DNA of 64,000 nucleotides from AAA044-D11 sp965268275 (GTDB lineage: Bacteria; Actinomycetota; Actinomycetes; Nanopelagicales; Nanopelagicaceae). The notes beneath the pieces are model-generated. The model made no database searches and was not told where the DNA came from. It saw nothing but the letters and a program-made list of their open reading frames with translations. The position numbers and the translations under genes were made by a program. Location: the NCBI GenBank assembly GCA_965268275.1, contig OZ254168.1, positions 310,001 through 374,000 of the forward strand, read 5' to 3'. This document shows positions 8,328 through 17,162 of this stretch, one piece after another (position 1 is the stretch's first letter; each line of letters begins with the position of its first letter).

Positions 8328-9733
8328 ACCCAATCCCACTCTTGCCCAACTGGCGAATCTTTAATTGAGATTCCGAGCTTTAATAACTGATCTCGCAACA
8401 TATCGCTTGCCGCGAAGTCTTTTGATTCCCGGGCGCTTCTTCGCTTTTCGAGTAAATCTAAAATTTCTGGCGTTGCCTCTGCCTTAATCTTTGGCGCTCT
8501 TCCTACATCTAATCCATAAATTTCATCTACTGCCATAAAGCATTCAGCTTTTGTGGCGCCAGAGAGTAACTCATCCTTCTCAAGTTTACGAAGTTGCTGA
8601 AGCGCCCTTGGTGTATCTAAATCTTGTTGAACATCAGCCAAGGTTCCTTCACAAAAATCACTGACAAATTTATGATCGACTTCACCTTGCTCTGACCATT
8701 GCGCTAATTTTTTGCGCCAGCGATCCAGTGTTGCATCAGCAGCGCGTAGCGAATCCCAAGTTAGATCCATCTGACTGCGGTAACGATTTTCTAGAAAACA
8801 TAACCTTAAAGCTAGGGGATCAAGTCCCTTCTCAATCACATCACTTAGTAAAACGACATTGCCGGCACTCTTTGACATTTTTCTACCTTCGAATAACAAG
8901 TGCTCGCCATGAACCCAATTTTCAACTACTTCATAGCCAACTGCAGAATTCGATTGTGCTCGTTCGTTTTCGTGATGCGGAAAGCGCAGATCAATTCCTC
9001 CTAAATGCAGATCAACGTTTCCCTCCAAAAGTTCTAATGACATAGCAGAGCATTCAATATGCCAGCCGGGAAAGCCTGGTCCCCAAGGGGAATCCCAAAT
9101 CATTTCAGTGCGATTCGCTGCAGCTTTCCAGAGCGCCCAATCGGCATGAAAAAGTTTTGCGCCATCTTCGACATATTCATATCTATGACCTGGCTTTAGC
9201 GAATCCAATCGGTTGCCAGAGATTTCGCCATAGGATTCGAAAGTTGCTGCCGAGAAATAAACACAACCATCAGATCCAACATAAGCATGGCCCGATGAAA
9301 TCAATTTAGTAATTAGGTTTAACATCAAATCAATAGTTTCGCTGGCTCGTGGATAGGCAGCTGCAGGAATTACATTTAACCCTGCAAGATCTGTGTGAAA
9401 GCTTGCTTCGTATTTTCGGGCGATTTCAAAGGGATCTTTCGCTTCTAGCTTTGATTGTTCAAGCAATTTATCGCCGCCGACCTCGTTGCCAGCAATGTCT
9501 TCCGCCATGTGGCCGACATCGGTTATGTTCTGAATCAGCCTTGATTCAATTCCCGAAAATGTAAGTGTTCGTTTAATTAAATCCCCAAGTAAGAATGTGC
9601 GCAGATTTCCGACGTGTGCATCGCGATAAACAGTTGGCCCACAGCAGTAAATGGATACTTCAAAGCCATTCTTTGCGCAGACTTCCTTTACCGAGCGGGC
9701 TTTAGTGTCAAAGATAAACAGTCCGGTATTCAT
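8324..9733 (-). CDS. cysS: Cysteine--tRNA ligase
   Basis: 469 residues, class I synthetase. It has the HIGH-type motif H-V-G-N (40-43), the KMSKS motif (285-289) and zinc ligands Cys31, Cys228, the His-His pair (253-254) and a Glu two residues further on. The C-terminal helical DALR and anticodon parts are present. MshC, the mycothiol paralogue, is shorter and lacks the full C-terminal region, so CysS is preferred despite mshB close by. The ATG at 9733 is chosen over one seven codons upstream because it overlaps the TGA of the upstream SH3-like gene by 4 nt. Confidence 0.9.
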   Translation of the reverse strand: MNTGLFIFDTKARSVKEVCAKNGFEVSIYCCGPTVYRDAHVGNLRTFLLGDLIKRTLTFSGIESRLIQNITDVGHMAEDIAGNEVGGDKLLEQSKLEAKDPFEIARKYEASFHTDLAGLNVIPAAAYPRASETIDLMLNLITKLISSGHAYVGSDGCVYFSAATFESYGEISGNRLDSLKPGHRYEYVEDGAKLFHADWALWKAAANRTEMIWDSPWGPGFPGWHIECSAMSLELLEGNVDLHLGGIDLRFPHHENERAQSNSAVGYEVVENWVHGEHLLFEGRKMSKSAGNVVLLSDVIEKGLDPLALRLCFLENRYRSQMDLTWDSLRAADATLDRWRKKLAQWSEQGEVDHKFVSDFCEGTLADVQQDLDTPRALQQLRKLEKDELLSGATKAECFMAVDEIYGLDVGRAPKIKAEATPEILDLLEKRRSARESKDFAASDMLRDQLLKLGISIKDSPVGQEWDWV

Positions 9734-9921
9734 TTTTGGGGAACCACTTTCCAAAGCGCAATCACATTATGATCAAATCGGACAAGTGACCCATCTTTTT
9801 TGCGGACCGCATCTATCTCTTCCAAGGTCCCAAGCAAATCTCGAAATCCGCCATCTGGCTCGTGTAGCCGAATCGATACTCGTTTTCCAATCTCAGTTAG
9901 CGAAGGAGTGGGATTTCCCAT
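9730..9921 (-). CDS. Stand-alone SH3-like domain (Rv0428c GNAT N-terminal type)
   Basis: 63 residues. The pattern LTEIGKRVSIRLHEPDGGFRD ... LLGTLEEIDAV ... FDHNVIALWKVVP resembles the SH3-like N-terminal domain of actinobacterial GNAT acetyltransferases such as Rv0428c. Here only that domain is present; no acetyltransferase follows, because its stop overlaps the cysS start by 4 nt. An AAGGAG ribosome site lies 8 nt before the ATG, good evidence that it is translated. It may act as a small binding module or be the remnant of a longer gene. Confidence 0.75.
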   Translation of the reverse strand: MGNPTPSLTEIGKRVSIRLHEPDGGFRDLLGTLEEIDAVRKKDGSLVRFDHNVIALWKVVPQK

Positions 9922-10023
9922 ATTGACTGCTCCTTCTTTTTGCGAATTACTGGAGTTCGAGACCTACGAAATTGCAGGTATTCGCTATCCTAGGCTCATT
10001 AGATTAGTTAGGAAGGTAGCAAA

Positions 10024-10344
10024 TTGACATACATAATCGCTGAACCGTGTGTAGACGTTAAGGATAAATCCTGTATCGAGGAATGTCCTGTTGATTGCAT
10101 TTACGAGGGTGGTCGGATGCTTTATATCCAACCCGACGAATGTGTTGATTGCGGTGCCTGCGAACCAGTATGTCCAGTTGAAGCTATCTACTACGAGGAT
10201 GACATTCCATCGGCGTGGAAAGAATTCGGCAAAGCCAATAGCGAATTTTTCGTAGAAATTGGTTCACCTGGCGGCGCTTCCAAAGTTGGTGCATCTGCAA
10301 CAGATCACGCAATGGTTAAAGCGCTACCTCCTAAAGCTGAGTAG
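10024..10344 (+). CDS. fdxA: Seven-iron ferredoxin FdxA
   Basis: 106 residues. Cys9, Cys17 and Cys50 fit the [3Fe-4S] site; Cys21, Cys40, Cys43 and Cys46 fit the [4Fe-4S] site, and the extra Cys25 is as in the Azotobacter FdI / mycobacterial FdxA class. It is a cytoplasmic low-potential electron carrier. TTG is the start (AGGAAGG lies 7 nt upstream), giving the usual N terminus TYIIAEPCVD. The order fdxA-dapC is one I recall as common in actinobacteria. Confidence 0.93.
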   Translation: MTYIIAEPCVDVKDKSCIEECPVDCIYEGGRMLYIQPDECVDCGACEPVCPVEAIYYEDDIPSAWKEFGKANSEFFVEIGSPGGASKVGASATDHAMVKALPPKAE

Positions 10345-10352
10345 TTAGTACT

Positions 10353-11420
10353 CTGAAACTTCCAGATTTTCCTTGGGATGCCTTGGCGCCATTTGGTGCA
10401 CGCGCTCGCGAACATTCTGGCGGAATAATTGATTTATCTCAGGGGACACCCGTTGATGCAACTCCTGAATTTATTCAAGAAGAGTTAAAAATTGCGGCAA
10501 ATTCTCCTGGCTATCCCTTAACAATAGGAACTCCAGAACTTAGAGAAGCAATGCGCAATTGGGCAACAAATGTTCTTGGCGCAAGTGGTGAATTTGATGT
10601 CTTGCCAACTATCGGTTCCAAAGAATTAGTTGCTTGGTTACCTTCAATACTTCAGGCAAAAACTGTTCTGTATCCCAAAGTTGCTTATCCGACTTATTTA
10701 GTTGGGTCCATGATTCATCAATCTACGAATATTGCCGTTGATATAGATGCAACAACTTGGCCAAAGTCAGATCTGGCTTGGATAAATTCACCTTCAAACC
10801 CAACTGGTCGCGTGCATAGCGAATCAGAATTAGAAGCCGTAATCGCATATGCCAGAAATAATAATTCGATAGTTGCAAGTGATGAGTGCTATATAAGTTT
10901 TCAAGCTACCGGACCAGCCCCGATATCAATTCTGAAACTGGCCAATGGAAACAATAAGAATTTAATTGCGGTTCACTCAATGTCTAAACGTTCTAACTTG
11001 GCTGGATATCGTGCCGGGTTAATTGTTGGTGATCCTGATTTGATTGCCGAAATTCGTGAAGTCAGAAAACATGCTGGGATGCTAACGCCGCTTCCTATCC
11101 AAAGAGCGATGACAGCGGCGCTTGGAGATGAAGCACATGTTGCGATTCAAGCAAAGCGATATGCGGCCCGCCGTGAAGTATTAAGTTCTGCACTAATTGC
11201 AGCGGGGTTTCAGATAGATTTTTCAAATGCTGGCCTTTACATCTGGTGCACGCGAAGCGAAGATTCTTGGAAATCTGTTTCCTGGCTTGCTGATATTGGA
11301 ATTCTTGCAACACCCGGAATTTTCTATGGTGAAGCTGGTGCTCAACATATTCGAATTGCAATGACTGCTACTGATGCTCAAATTGCAGATGCCGCAGCCC
11401 GAATCATGAAAAGCCTCTAA
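10353..11420 (+). CDS. dapC: Succinyldiaminopimelate transaminase DapC-like
   Basis: 355 residues, PLP aminotransferase fold I. Motifs include INSPSNPTGR, a D-E-C-Y loop and the PLP lysine in SMSKRSNLAGYRAG. Family members start with a segment like LPDFPWDALAPFGARA. That segment is encoded here but has no ATG, GTG or TTG before it; the only candidate is the CTG at 10353, 8 nt after the fdxA stop. The TTG at 10383 would remove ten conserved residues. Role: lysine/diaminopimelate synthesis; some homologues also transaminate prephenate or N-acetyl-LL-diaminopimelate. Confidence 0.82.
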   Translation: MKLPDFPWDALAPFGARAREHSGGIIDLSQGTPVDATPEFIQEELKIAANSPGYPLTIGTPELREAMRNWATNVLGASGEFDVLPTIGSKELVAWLPSILQAKTVLYPKVAYPTYLVGSMIHQSTNIAVDIDATTWPKSDLAWINSPSNPTGRVHSESELEAVIAYARNNNSIVASDECYISFQATGPAPISILKLANGNNKNLIAVHSMSKRSNLAGYRAGLIVGDPDLIAEIREVRKHAGMLTPLPIQRAMTAALGDEAHVAIQAKRYAARREVLSSALIAAGFQIDFSNAGLYIWCTRSEDSWKSVSWLADIGILATPGIFYGEAGAQHIRIAMTATDAQIADAAARIMKSL

Positions 11421-12608
11421 ATGGCTACCGAATTAGATTCAGCATTAACTACTGCACAAGAATTAATTAGTGATACTTCAAAGTTGGTCCGGGTAGTTCT
11501 CTCGGGACGACGCCGAAACATGAGCGTTCCATTTGAAAGAATTGATATCCGGCCAGTTTCGATTAAAGGCGGACTCTCACTTCAGATTTCGCAGAACGAT
11601 GGTCGAGTTACCACGACTAAGAATTTAGAAGCTAAAGATTTTGATGCAAAAGCCTATTTAGAAATGGGTTACGCCAATATTTTGGTCGAGCACACGGGCG
11701 GTGCTTTGACGATTCGAATCACCAAGAAAGGTGAGGCTCAAGTTCATGAAGAGAAAGGTCTTCGTGAGCAGAATCTGGAACATGATCGCAAGAAGAGCAG
11801 ATTGCTTGATGCCTCAGATCCATTCTTGATTGAAGTAGGAATTTCAGATTCCGAAGGTCGCGTAAAACCGACCAAGGCCGATAAGTATCTACAGGTAGAA
11901 GAGTTTCTACGGCTACTAGTCCCGACTTTAAATTCAGCAATTGAAGCAAAACATATTGCCAAGCCCACCACTGAGAAACCATTGGTAATTGCAGATTTGG
12001 GATGCGGAAGCGCCTATCTAACTTTTGCAGTGCATCAATATTTAAGAAGCATTGAAATGCCAGTGCATGTAATTGGTATTGATATCAGGCCCGAATCCTT
12101 AAAGCGCAACACTGAAATTGCCAAAAAACTTAAGATTGAAAAAACAATTGAATTCAAAGCAGAGGCAATCGAGCAAACTTCAATTGATACTTGTGATGTC
12201 GCAATCGCGCTTCATGCTTGCGATACCGCTACAGATGATGCAATTGCTTGGGCGGTAACCGGGGGAGCGAAATTATTATTGATTGCACCTTGTTGCCAAC
12301 ATGATCTGCAGACCCAAATGAATAACGTTCCAGAACCTTGGAATCTACTTACTAAACATGGATTGATGAAAGAACGTTTGGGCGATTTAATGACAGATGC
12401 GCTTCGCGCGCAAATTCTTAAATTGCTTGGATATCGCACTGAAGTAATTGAATTTATTGGTGGCGAACATACTCCAAGAAACATCATGATTCGGGCGCTT
12501 TTAACTAACGCTAAAGCTGACCCGAAAGATGTCGAAAGCTATAAGAAGATGTTGAGTGATTGGCAGATCGATCCTGCTCTAGCCAGCAGACTTAAAGTTT
12601 TGCCGTGA
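11421..12608 (+). CDS. Class I SAM-dependent methyltransferase (Methyltransf_32-like)
   Basis: 395 residues. The first 180 or so residues are not recognised. The SAM motif is V-I-A-D-L-G-C-G-S-A-Y-L near residue 190, followed by GIDIRPES (acidic loop), IALHACDTATD and APCCQHDL. The LHAC and PCC motifs resemble the GSTCD/METTL25-type family (Methyltransf_32). The substrate is unknown; the long N-terminal region could bind RNA. It starts directly after the dapC stop and is probably cotranscribed with it. Confidence 0.75.
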   Translation: MATELDSALTTAQELISDTSKLVRVVLSGRRRNMSVPFERIDIRPVSIKGGLSLQISQNDGRVTTTKNLEAKDFDAKAYLEMGYANILVEHTGGALTIRITKKGEAQVHEEKGLREQNLEHDRKKSRLLDASDPFLIEVGISDSEGRVKPTKADKYLQVEEFLRLLVPTLNSAIEAKHIAKPTTEKPLVIADLGCGSAYLTFAVHQYLRSIEMPVHVIGIDIRPESLKRNTEIAKKLKIEKTIEFKAEAIEQTSIDTCDVAIALHACDTATDDAIAWAVTGGAKLLLIAPCCQHDLQTQMNNVPEPWNLLTKHGLMKERLGDLMTDALRAQILKLLGYRTEVIEFIGGEHTPRNIMIRALLTNAKADPKDVESYKKMLSDWQIDPALASRLKVLP

Positions 12609-13772
12609 TTATTTAATTACAGTGTTATACATGCGAGATAACGAGAACTCGTGATGCAGGCCCTTTTCAGCTTTCGTTAACTTACCGTTTGCAACTTCTA
12701 GGATTAAATCAAAGAGTTCGCCGCCAACTTCTGCCAGAGTCTTTAAACCATCAGCGATAGTTCCGGCATTTAAATCAATCAGATCAGGGATTGCACTTGA
12801 CATGGTGGTGTTTGTGGCAACTTTAATTGTTGGCATGATTGCAGAACCAGTAGGAGTTCCGCGACCGGTTGTGAAAACAACAATATTTATGCCACCCGCC
12901 GCAAATCCAGTTAATTGTTCGGTGTCATGCCCGGGAGTATCCATAAAGTAAAGACCAGATTTTGGAACTTGATCTGCATATTCAAGAACACCCGAAAATT
13001 GTGCACTTCCCGCTTTCTTCGCAGCACCAAGAGATTTCTCCTCAAGGGTAGTTAATCCGCCCTCTATATTTCCGCGAGAAGGTTGGGCACCGCGCATATC
13101 AATACCTTCATAATTAATCGAACGCTCATACCTGGCAACGGTTTCAATAATTTGTGCACCAATCTCTGGTGTAATCGCACGAGCTGCTAACAAATGTTCA
13201 GCGCCAAGAATTTCAGTTGTTTCACCTAATACTGATGCAGATCCAAGTTCGACCAATCGGTCACTTGCAACACCCAGCGCTGGGTTTGCCGTAATTCCAG
13301 ATAGTGCATCCGAGCCACCACATTCTTGACCAAGTGCAATTGCGCTCCATGGTGCACTAACCCGAGATTGTGCTTTCGCCTCGTTTAGCAGGGAGTTAGC
13401 AACCTTTAATCCGGCATCAGCAATTTTGCTCATGGAACCAAGTTCTGCAACATTTAATATCTCGGCCTTATTTATTCCTAATTTCTTAGCCAAGTCAATA
13501 ATCAGCAATTCACCAGGTGTTCCGATTGTTATAAAGACAGTCGCATAATTATTTGGATTCGCTGCAAAACCAGAGAAAGTCTTGATTATTCGATCAAAGT
13601 CCGCATCTACTTCGCCCGACCAATCATGACTAACAGCCACCGCACCATCTGATTCTTCTGCGATTTTTCTAGCTGTCGCACAGAGCGCAGAATGTAACGG
13701 CAGAATCAGAACATGGTTTCGCAATCCCCATCTCTCATCTGCTCTGGCAAAGGCCGTTAATTGATTAGACAC
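12609..13772 (-). CDS. UxaA-family dehydratase, full-length large subunit
   Basis: 387 residues. It has the altronate/galactarate dehydratase signatures: an N-terminal ADERWGLRNHVLILPL, the central GQECGGSDALSGITANPALG and the C-terminal PTIKVATNT. The family removes water from sugar acids to give 2-keto-3-deoxy acids using iron. The GTG at 13772 is preferred over a start 16 codons upstream because it overlaps the preceding gene by 8 nt and follows a GAGGTG ribosome site. The classical GLGCE segment reads only I-T-I-G-T-P-G here, so substrate use may differ from UxaA or GarD. Confidence 0.8.
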   Translation of the reverse strand: MSNQLTAFARADERWGLRNHVLILPLHSALCATARKIAEESDGAVAVSHDWSGEVDADFDRIIKTFSGFAANPNNYATVFITIGTPGELLIIDLAKKLGINKAEILNVAELGSMSKIADAGLKVANSLLNEAKAQSRVSAPWSAIALGQECGGSDALSGITANPALGVASDRLVELGSASVLGETTEILGAEHLLAARAITPEIGAQIIETVARYERSINYEGIDMRGAQPSRGNIEGGLTTLEEKSLGAAKKAGSAQFSGVLEYADQVPKSGLYFMDTPGHDTEQLTGFAAGGINIVVFTTGRGTPTGSAIMPTIKVATNTTMSSAIPDLIDLNAGTIADGLKTLAEVGGELFDLILEVANGKLTKAEKGLHHEFSLSRMYNTVIK

Positions 13773-14571
13773 TTCGCACCTCGCGTCCAGCAATAATTTC
13801 GCCAGCCCCAAGCGCTTCAACTTTAGTTAACTCACCATTTATAACTAGATAAATCTTCTCCATGATTTCTTCACTAGTTGCATCGGCACTTAGGTCAAAA
13901 TCATCGGATAAGGCAAGATGCAATGGTGAATTACTTGCCATGTTGATTGTCGGAATTAGTGGGAATCCAGATGCTGGTTGATTTCCATCTGGGAAGGAGA
14001 GAATCACATGGACTCCGGCTTCCATCAAGTCCGAAAAGTTTAGTCCAGAATTCTTATGTGATGCGGCAACTGTTATATCAACACCAACATCAGTGAGGAC
14101 TGAAATTATTTCGTCTACCTTTAATTCATCATTTGAAAGATCTATTCCTAGGTGCAGCCTTGGCAGAGTGACTGGTATTGGTTGATAAAAAGCTTGCAGC
14201 GCTTTTGCTGCTGCGATTCCAGAATCTACTGTTCCTTGCACGCCACCGCTCTCTTGGGTAACTAAATAATTTGTAGATTTATTCTTCGCAAGCAATTTAT
14301 CTGCGAGTTCATTACCCTGAATAGTTTCACAACCAAGTCCAACAATAAGAGTTGAAGCAACATTTGGATGATTTGCAAGTGCTGCAAAGTATTCAGTGAT
14401 TCGACCGACATCATTACCGATAAAGCCGCATCCATGTTGGTGCGCAAATGTTATTGCGCCAATTTCTTTAGCGATTCGACTTGAGACCTTGGTAGAACAA
14501 ACAACAGAAGGCAGGATTAATTGGTGATTCCGAACGCCAATTCCACGATTGCCGTGGTCGAAACCTCTCAT
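13765..14571 (-). CDS. UxaA-family protein, shortened paralogue
   Basis: 268 residues. It starts like the large subunit (GIGVRNHQLILPSVVCS) and keeps GLGCETIQGNELA and QESGGVQGTVDSGIAAAKAL. It then lacks the long central GGSDA region and goes to a C-terminal half that ends IPTINMASNSPLHLAL. It therefore complements its neighbour: each protein has a motif that is weak or missing in the other, suggesting a split or hetero-oligomeric dehydratase. The ATG at 14571 has AAGGAA 7 nt upstream; a TTG at 14577 overlapping the SAF gene stop is the alternative. Confidence 0.75.
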   Translation of the reverse strand: MRGFDHGNRGIGVRNHQLILPSVVCSTKVSSRIAKEIGAITFAHQHGCGFIGNDVGRITEYFAALANHPNVASTLIVGLGCETIQGNELADKLLAKNKSTNYLVTQESGGVQGTVDSGIAAAKALQAFYQPIPVTLPRLHLGIDLSNDELKVDEIISVLTDVGVDITVAASHKNSGLNFSDLMEAGVHVILSFPDGNQPASGFPLIPTINMASNSPLHLALSDDFDLSADATSEEIMEKIYLVINGELTKVEALGAGEIIAGREVRSV

Positions 14572-14573
14572 AC

Positions 14574-14876
14574 TCAATTTCCTTGCTCCAAATTAACTTG
14601 CTCCGTTGAGAGGCGATCGCCGAGAACATTATGAGTATGAACATGTTCGCCGATATTGATATTGCTAGTTGCATGTCCCATGCGTTCGCCATATTTGATG
14701 ATGCCTTCATCTTTAGCAATAGCTTTCGTAGCTACTTTGTGGCCTCGGGGAATTCGATTTTGAATAGTGAGATTTAGGGCATCTTGTCTGATGACTTCGC
14801 CAACTTCCATATCCACGAGGCAGACGGCGATATTGTCCATGTCGTTTAAAATCAGGATTTTGCGATTATCAGTCAT
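14574..14876 (-). CDS. SAF-domain small subunit of UxaA-type dehydratase
   Basis: 100 residues with the SAF-like pattern of altronate/galactarate dehydratase small subunits: NMTIQNRIPRGHK-like core (here LTIQNRIPRGHKVATKAIAK), IIKYGERMGHAT, NINIGEHVHTHNV. The glycine and HTHN motif is typical. The ATG at 14876 is chosen; the frame is open further upstream but would run into the divergent lldD-like gene. It heads a three-gene operon with the two UxaA-type genes. The spacer to the divergent gene is only 49 bp, so the two promoters are back to back. Confidence 0.8.
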   Translation of the reverse strand: MTDNRKILILNDMDNIAVCLVDMEVGEVIRQDALNLTIQNRIPRGHKVATKAIAKDEGIIKYGERMGHATSNINIGEHVHTHNVLGDRLSTEQVNLEQGN

Positions 14877-14913
14877 GAGGATTCGAAGCATATCCCTAGC
14901 CAAATCAGATGTG

Positions 14914-14919
14914 TAGTAT
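14914..14919 (+). promoter_or_regulatory. -10 box, leaderless start of lldD-like gene
   Basis: TAGTAT, 6 nt before the ATG at 14926. Confidence 0.6.
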
Positions 14920-14925
14920 TTTCCT

Positions 14926-16155
14926 ATGGGCCAATTAAAAGTTAAACGCCGCTTTCCTGGGGTAAAAGAGTTGGCCGGATTAATGCGATTTCGTAAACCT
15001 ATTTTCAATGGTCGCAAACGCAGATTATCTAGAGCTTTAACAATTTATGACTTACGAGATATCGCAAAACGTCGGACACCGCAGGCACCATTTGATTACA
15101 CCGATGGTGGTGCAGATTCCGAATCTAGTTTGACTCGTGCGCGTTCTACCTTTGAAAGAGTTGAATTTCAGCCAAGAATTTTGCGTGATGTTTCAGTTGT
15201 TGATACTTCGGTAAAAATGCTTGGGCAAACTATGTCCATGCCAATTGGAATTGCGCCTACTGGTTTTACCCGAATGATGCAGACCGAAGGTGAATATGCC
15301 GGAGCAACCGCCGCCCGTGATGCAGGAATTCCTTACACACTTTCAACCATGGGAACTCGATCCATTGAAGATGTTGCAAGAATTGCACCTGATGGTCGCA
15401 ACTGGTTCCAGTTATATATGTGGAAAGATCGTAATCGTTCAATGGCGCTTGTTGATAGAGCAAAAGCGGCGGGCTTCGATACTTTAGTTCTAACGGTAGA
15501 TGTTCCAGTAGCTGGCGCCAGACTTCGAGATGTCAGAAATGGAATGACAATTCCACCATCGCTAACTTCCAAAACAATATTAAATGCACTTCCAAGACCA
15601 GCTTGGTGGCTCAACTTCTTAACTACCGATTCTTTAAAATTCGCCTCACTCGATAGCTGGAAGGGCACCGTTGCCGAACTTCTAGATTCGATGTTTGATC
15701 CGACGGTTACCTTTGAAGATTTAAAGTGGATTCGCAAACAATGGGATGGAAATCTATTAGTAAAGGGAATCCAAAATATCGATGATGCCGTGCTTGCACA
15801 AAAAGCCGGTGCAGACGCAATTTCCTTATCAAATCACGGTGGCCGACAACTTGATCGGGCCCCAGTGCCATATCTATTGATTCCTGAAGCTCGTAAGGCA
15901 CTTGGCAAGAAATTCGAAATTCATGCCGACACCGGAATTATGCATGGCGCAGATGTTGTTGCTTGTATCGCAGCTGGTGCTAATTTCACGTGGATTGGTC
16001 GGGCATATCTATATGGATTAATGGCTGGCGGTAAAGAGGGTGTAGATCGAAGTTTAGAAATCCTGCGAACACAAATGGTTCGCACCATGAAATTACTTGG
16101 AGTTTGTTCACTCGAAGAATTGAATCCATCGCACATTAAGTTGATTGGTAAATAA
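14926..16155 (+). CDS. FMN-dependent alpha-hydroxy acid dehydrogenase (LldD family)
   Basis: 409 residues, TIM-barrel flavoenzyme. The active-site block SLSNHGGRQLDRAP (catalytic His, substrate Arg) and IHADTGIMHGADVV (FMN phosphate) are present, with the N-terminal PFDYTDGGADSE. The family oxidises L-lactate, glycolate or longer 2-hydroxy acids. Context (sugar-acid dehydratase divergent, two alcohol dehydrogenases downstream) makes a sugar-derived 2-hydroxy acid at least as likely as lactate. A TAGTAT box 6 nt upstream predicts a leaderless mRNA. The following gene starts 2 nt after the stop. Confidence 0.85.
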   Translation: MGQLKVKRRFPGVKELAGLMRFRKPIFNGRKRRLSRALTIYDLRDIAKRRTPQAPFDYTDGGADSESSLTRARSTFERVEFQPRILRDVSVVDTSVKMLGQTMSMPIGIAPTGFTRMMQTEGEYAGATAARDAGIPYTLSTMGTRSIEDVARIAPDGRNWFQLYMWKDRNRSMALVDRAKAAGFDTLVLTVDVPVAGARLRDVRNGMTIPPSLTSKTILNALPRPAWWLNFLTTDSLKFASLDSWKGTVAELLDSMFDPTVTFEDLKWIRKQWDGNLLVKGIQNIDDAVLAQKAGADAISLSNHGGRQLDRAPVPYLLIPEARKALGKKFEIHADTGIMHGADVVACIAAGANFTWIGRAYLYGLMAGGKEGVDRSLEILRTQMVRTMKLLGVCSLEELNPSHIKLIGK

Positions 16156-16157
16156 CC

Positions 16158-17162
16158 ATGAAGGCGGCCGTAATAACTGGTATCGACAAGGTTGCAATTG
16201 AAAATGTTCCTGACCCAACACCAGGCGATCGCGATGTAATTGTTAAAGTTGCAAGTGTAGGAATTTGCGGGACTGACTTACATATTCTCGAGGGCGAATT
16301 CGCTCCAACTCTTCCGATCATTCCGGGACATGAAATGGCCGGAAAAGTAGTCGCAGTCGGTAAGAATGTTAAAGAGATAAAAATTGGGGATCTGGTTGCA
16401 GTCGATCCTTCGCTGCATTGCGGTGAATGTTTTTACTGTCGCAGAGCCCGCGGAAATCTCTGTGAGAATTGGAATGCACTTGGAGTTTCTTATCCTGGTG
16501 CGGCCGCAGAATTTCTAAAGACTCCTGTTAAGAATTGCCACATCCTGCCTGCAGGTGTTGATGTTTTTGAAGCAGCACTTATCGAGCCTCTTTCATGCGC
16601 GATTCGTGGGTATGACGTTCTTCCTAGAATTCCGGGTTCACATTATTTGATTTATGGATCAGGAACCATGGGCTTGATGATGGCCGAACTTGCAAAGCGC
16701 AATGGTGCCGCAAGTGTTTCTATCGTAGATATAAATGAATCAAAACTTGAGACTGCAAGAATCCTCGGAGTAGATCATGCAACTTCAGATGTTAAAACTT
16801 TAAATCAACCCCGGGGCTGGGATGTTGTAATCGATTGCACCGGCGTCGCGAAAGCTATCCAGGAGGCGCTTTCACATGTAATGCCTGGTGGAACTTTTCT
16901 GCAATTTGGCGTTGCAAACGAGAAAGCGAAAGTAGAAATTGAACCGTTCTGGATTTACAACAAAGAGATAACAATTGCCGGATCTATGGCCGTTCTTCAC
17001 ACCTTTGATCGAGCCGTAGATTTGTTTAGTTCTAACGTGTTAAATCCCAAAGTAATGATTAGTGATCGATTTGCTCTAGACGATTACGAAGCAGCATTGA
17101 CAGCTTTCAAGTCAGGTAAGGGTCGAAAAATCATCATCACTCCAAACGGTGATTCAATCTAA
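16158..17162 (+). CDS. Zinc-dependent alcohol/polyol dehydrogenase (MDR family) 1
   Basis: 334 residues. Catalytic zinc residues are seen in GICGTDLH and GHEMAGKV, and the structural four-cysteine lobe in CGECFYCRRARGNLC. The NAD fold loop reads YGSGTMGLM. The family includes sorbitol, threonine, erythritol and sugar-acid dehydrogenases; substrate not readable. It lies between the lldD-like gene (2 nt) and a second MDR gene (no gap), so the three are one operon. Confidence 0.87.
   Translation: MKAAVITGIDKVAIENVPDPTPGDRDVIVKVASVGICGTDLHILEGEFAPTLPIIPGHEMAGKVVAVGKNVKEIKIGDLVAVDPSLHCGECFYCRRARGNLCENWNALGVSYPGAAAEFLKTPVKNCHILPAGVDVFEAALIEPLSCAIRGYDVLPRIPGSHYLIYGSGTMGLMMAELAKRNGAASVSIVDINESKLETARILGVDHATSDVKTLNQPRGWDVVIDCTGVAKAIQEALSHVMPGGTFLQFGVANEKAKVEIEPFWIYNKEITIAGSMAVLHTFDRAVDLFSSNVLNPKVMISDRFALDDYEAALTAFKSGKGRKIIITPNGDSI

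Noticed and set aside
8324..9733. MshC (mycothiol ligase) instead of CysS
   Set aside because: The protein is 469 residues with a full C-terminal domain; MshC is shorter and lacks it. mshB nearby made it worth considering.
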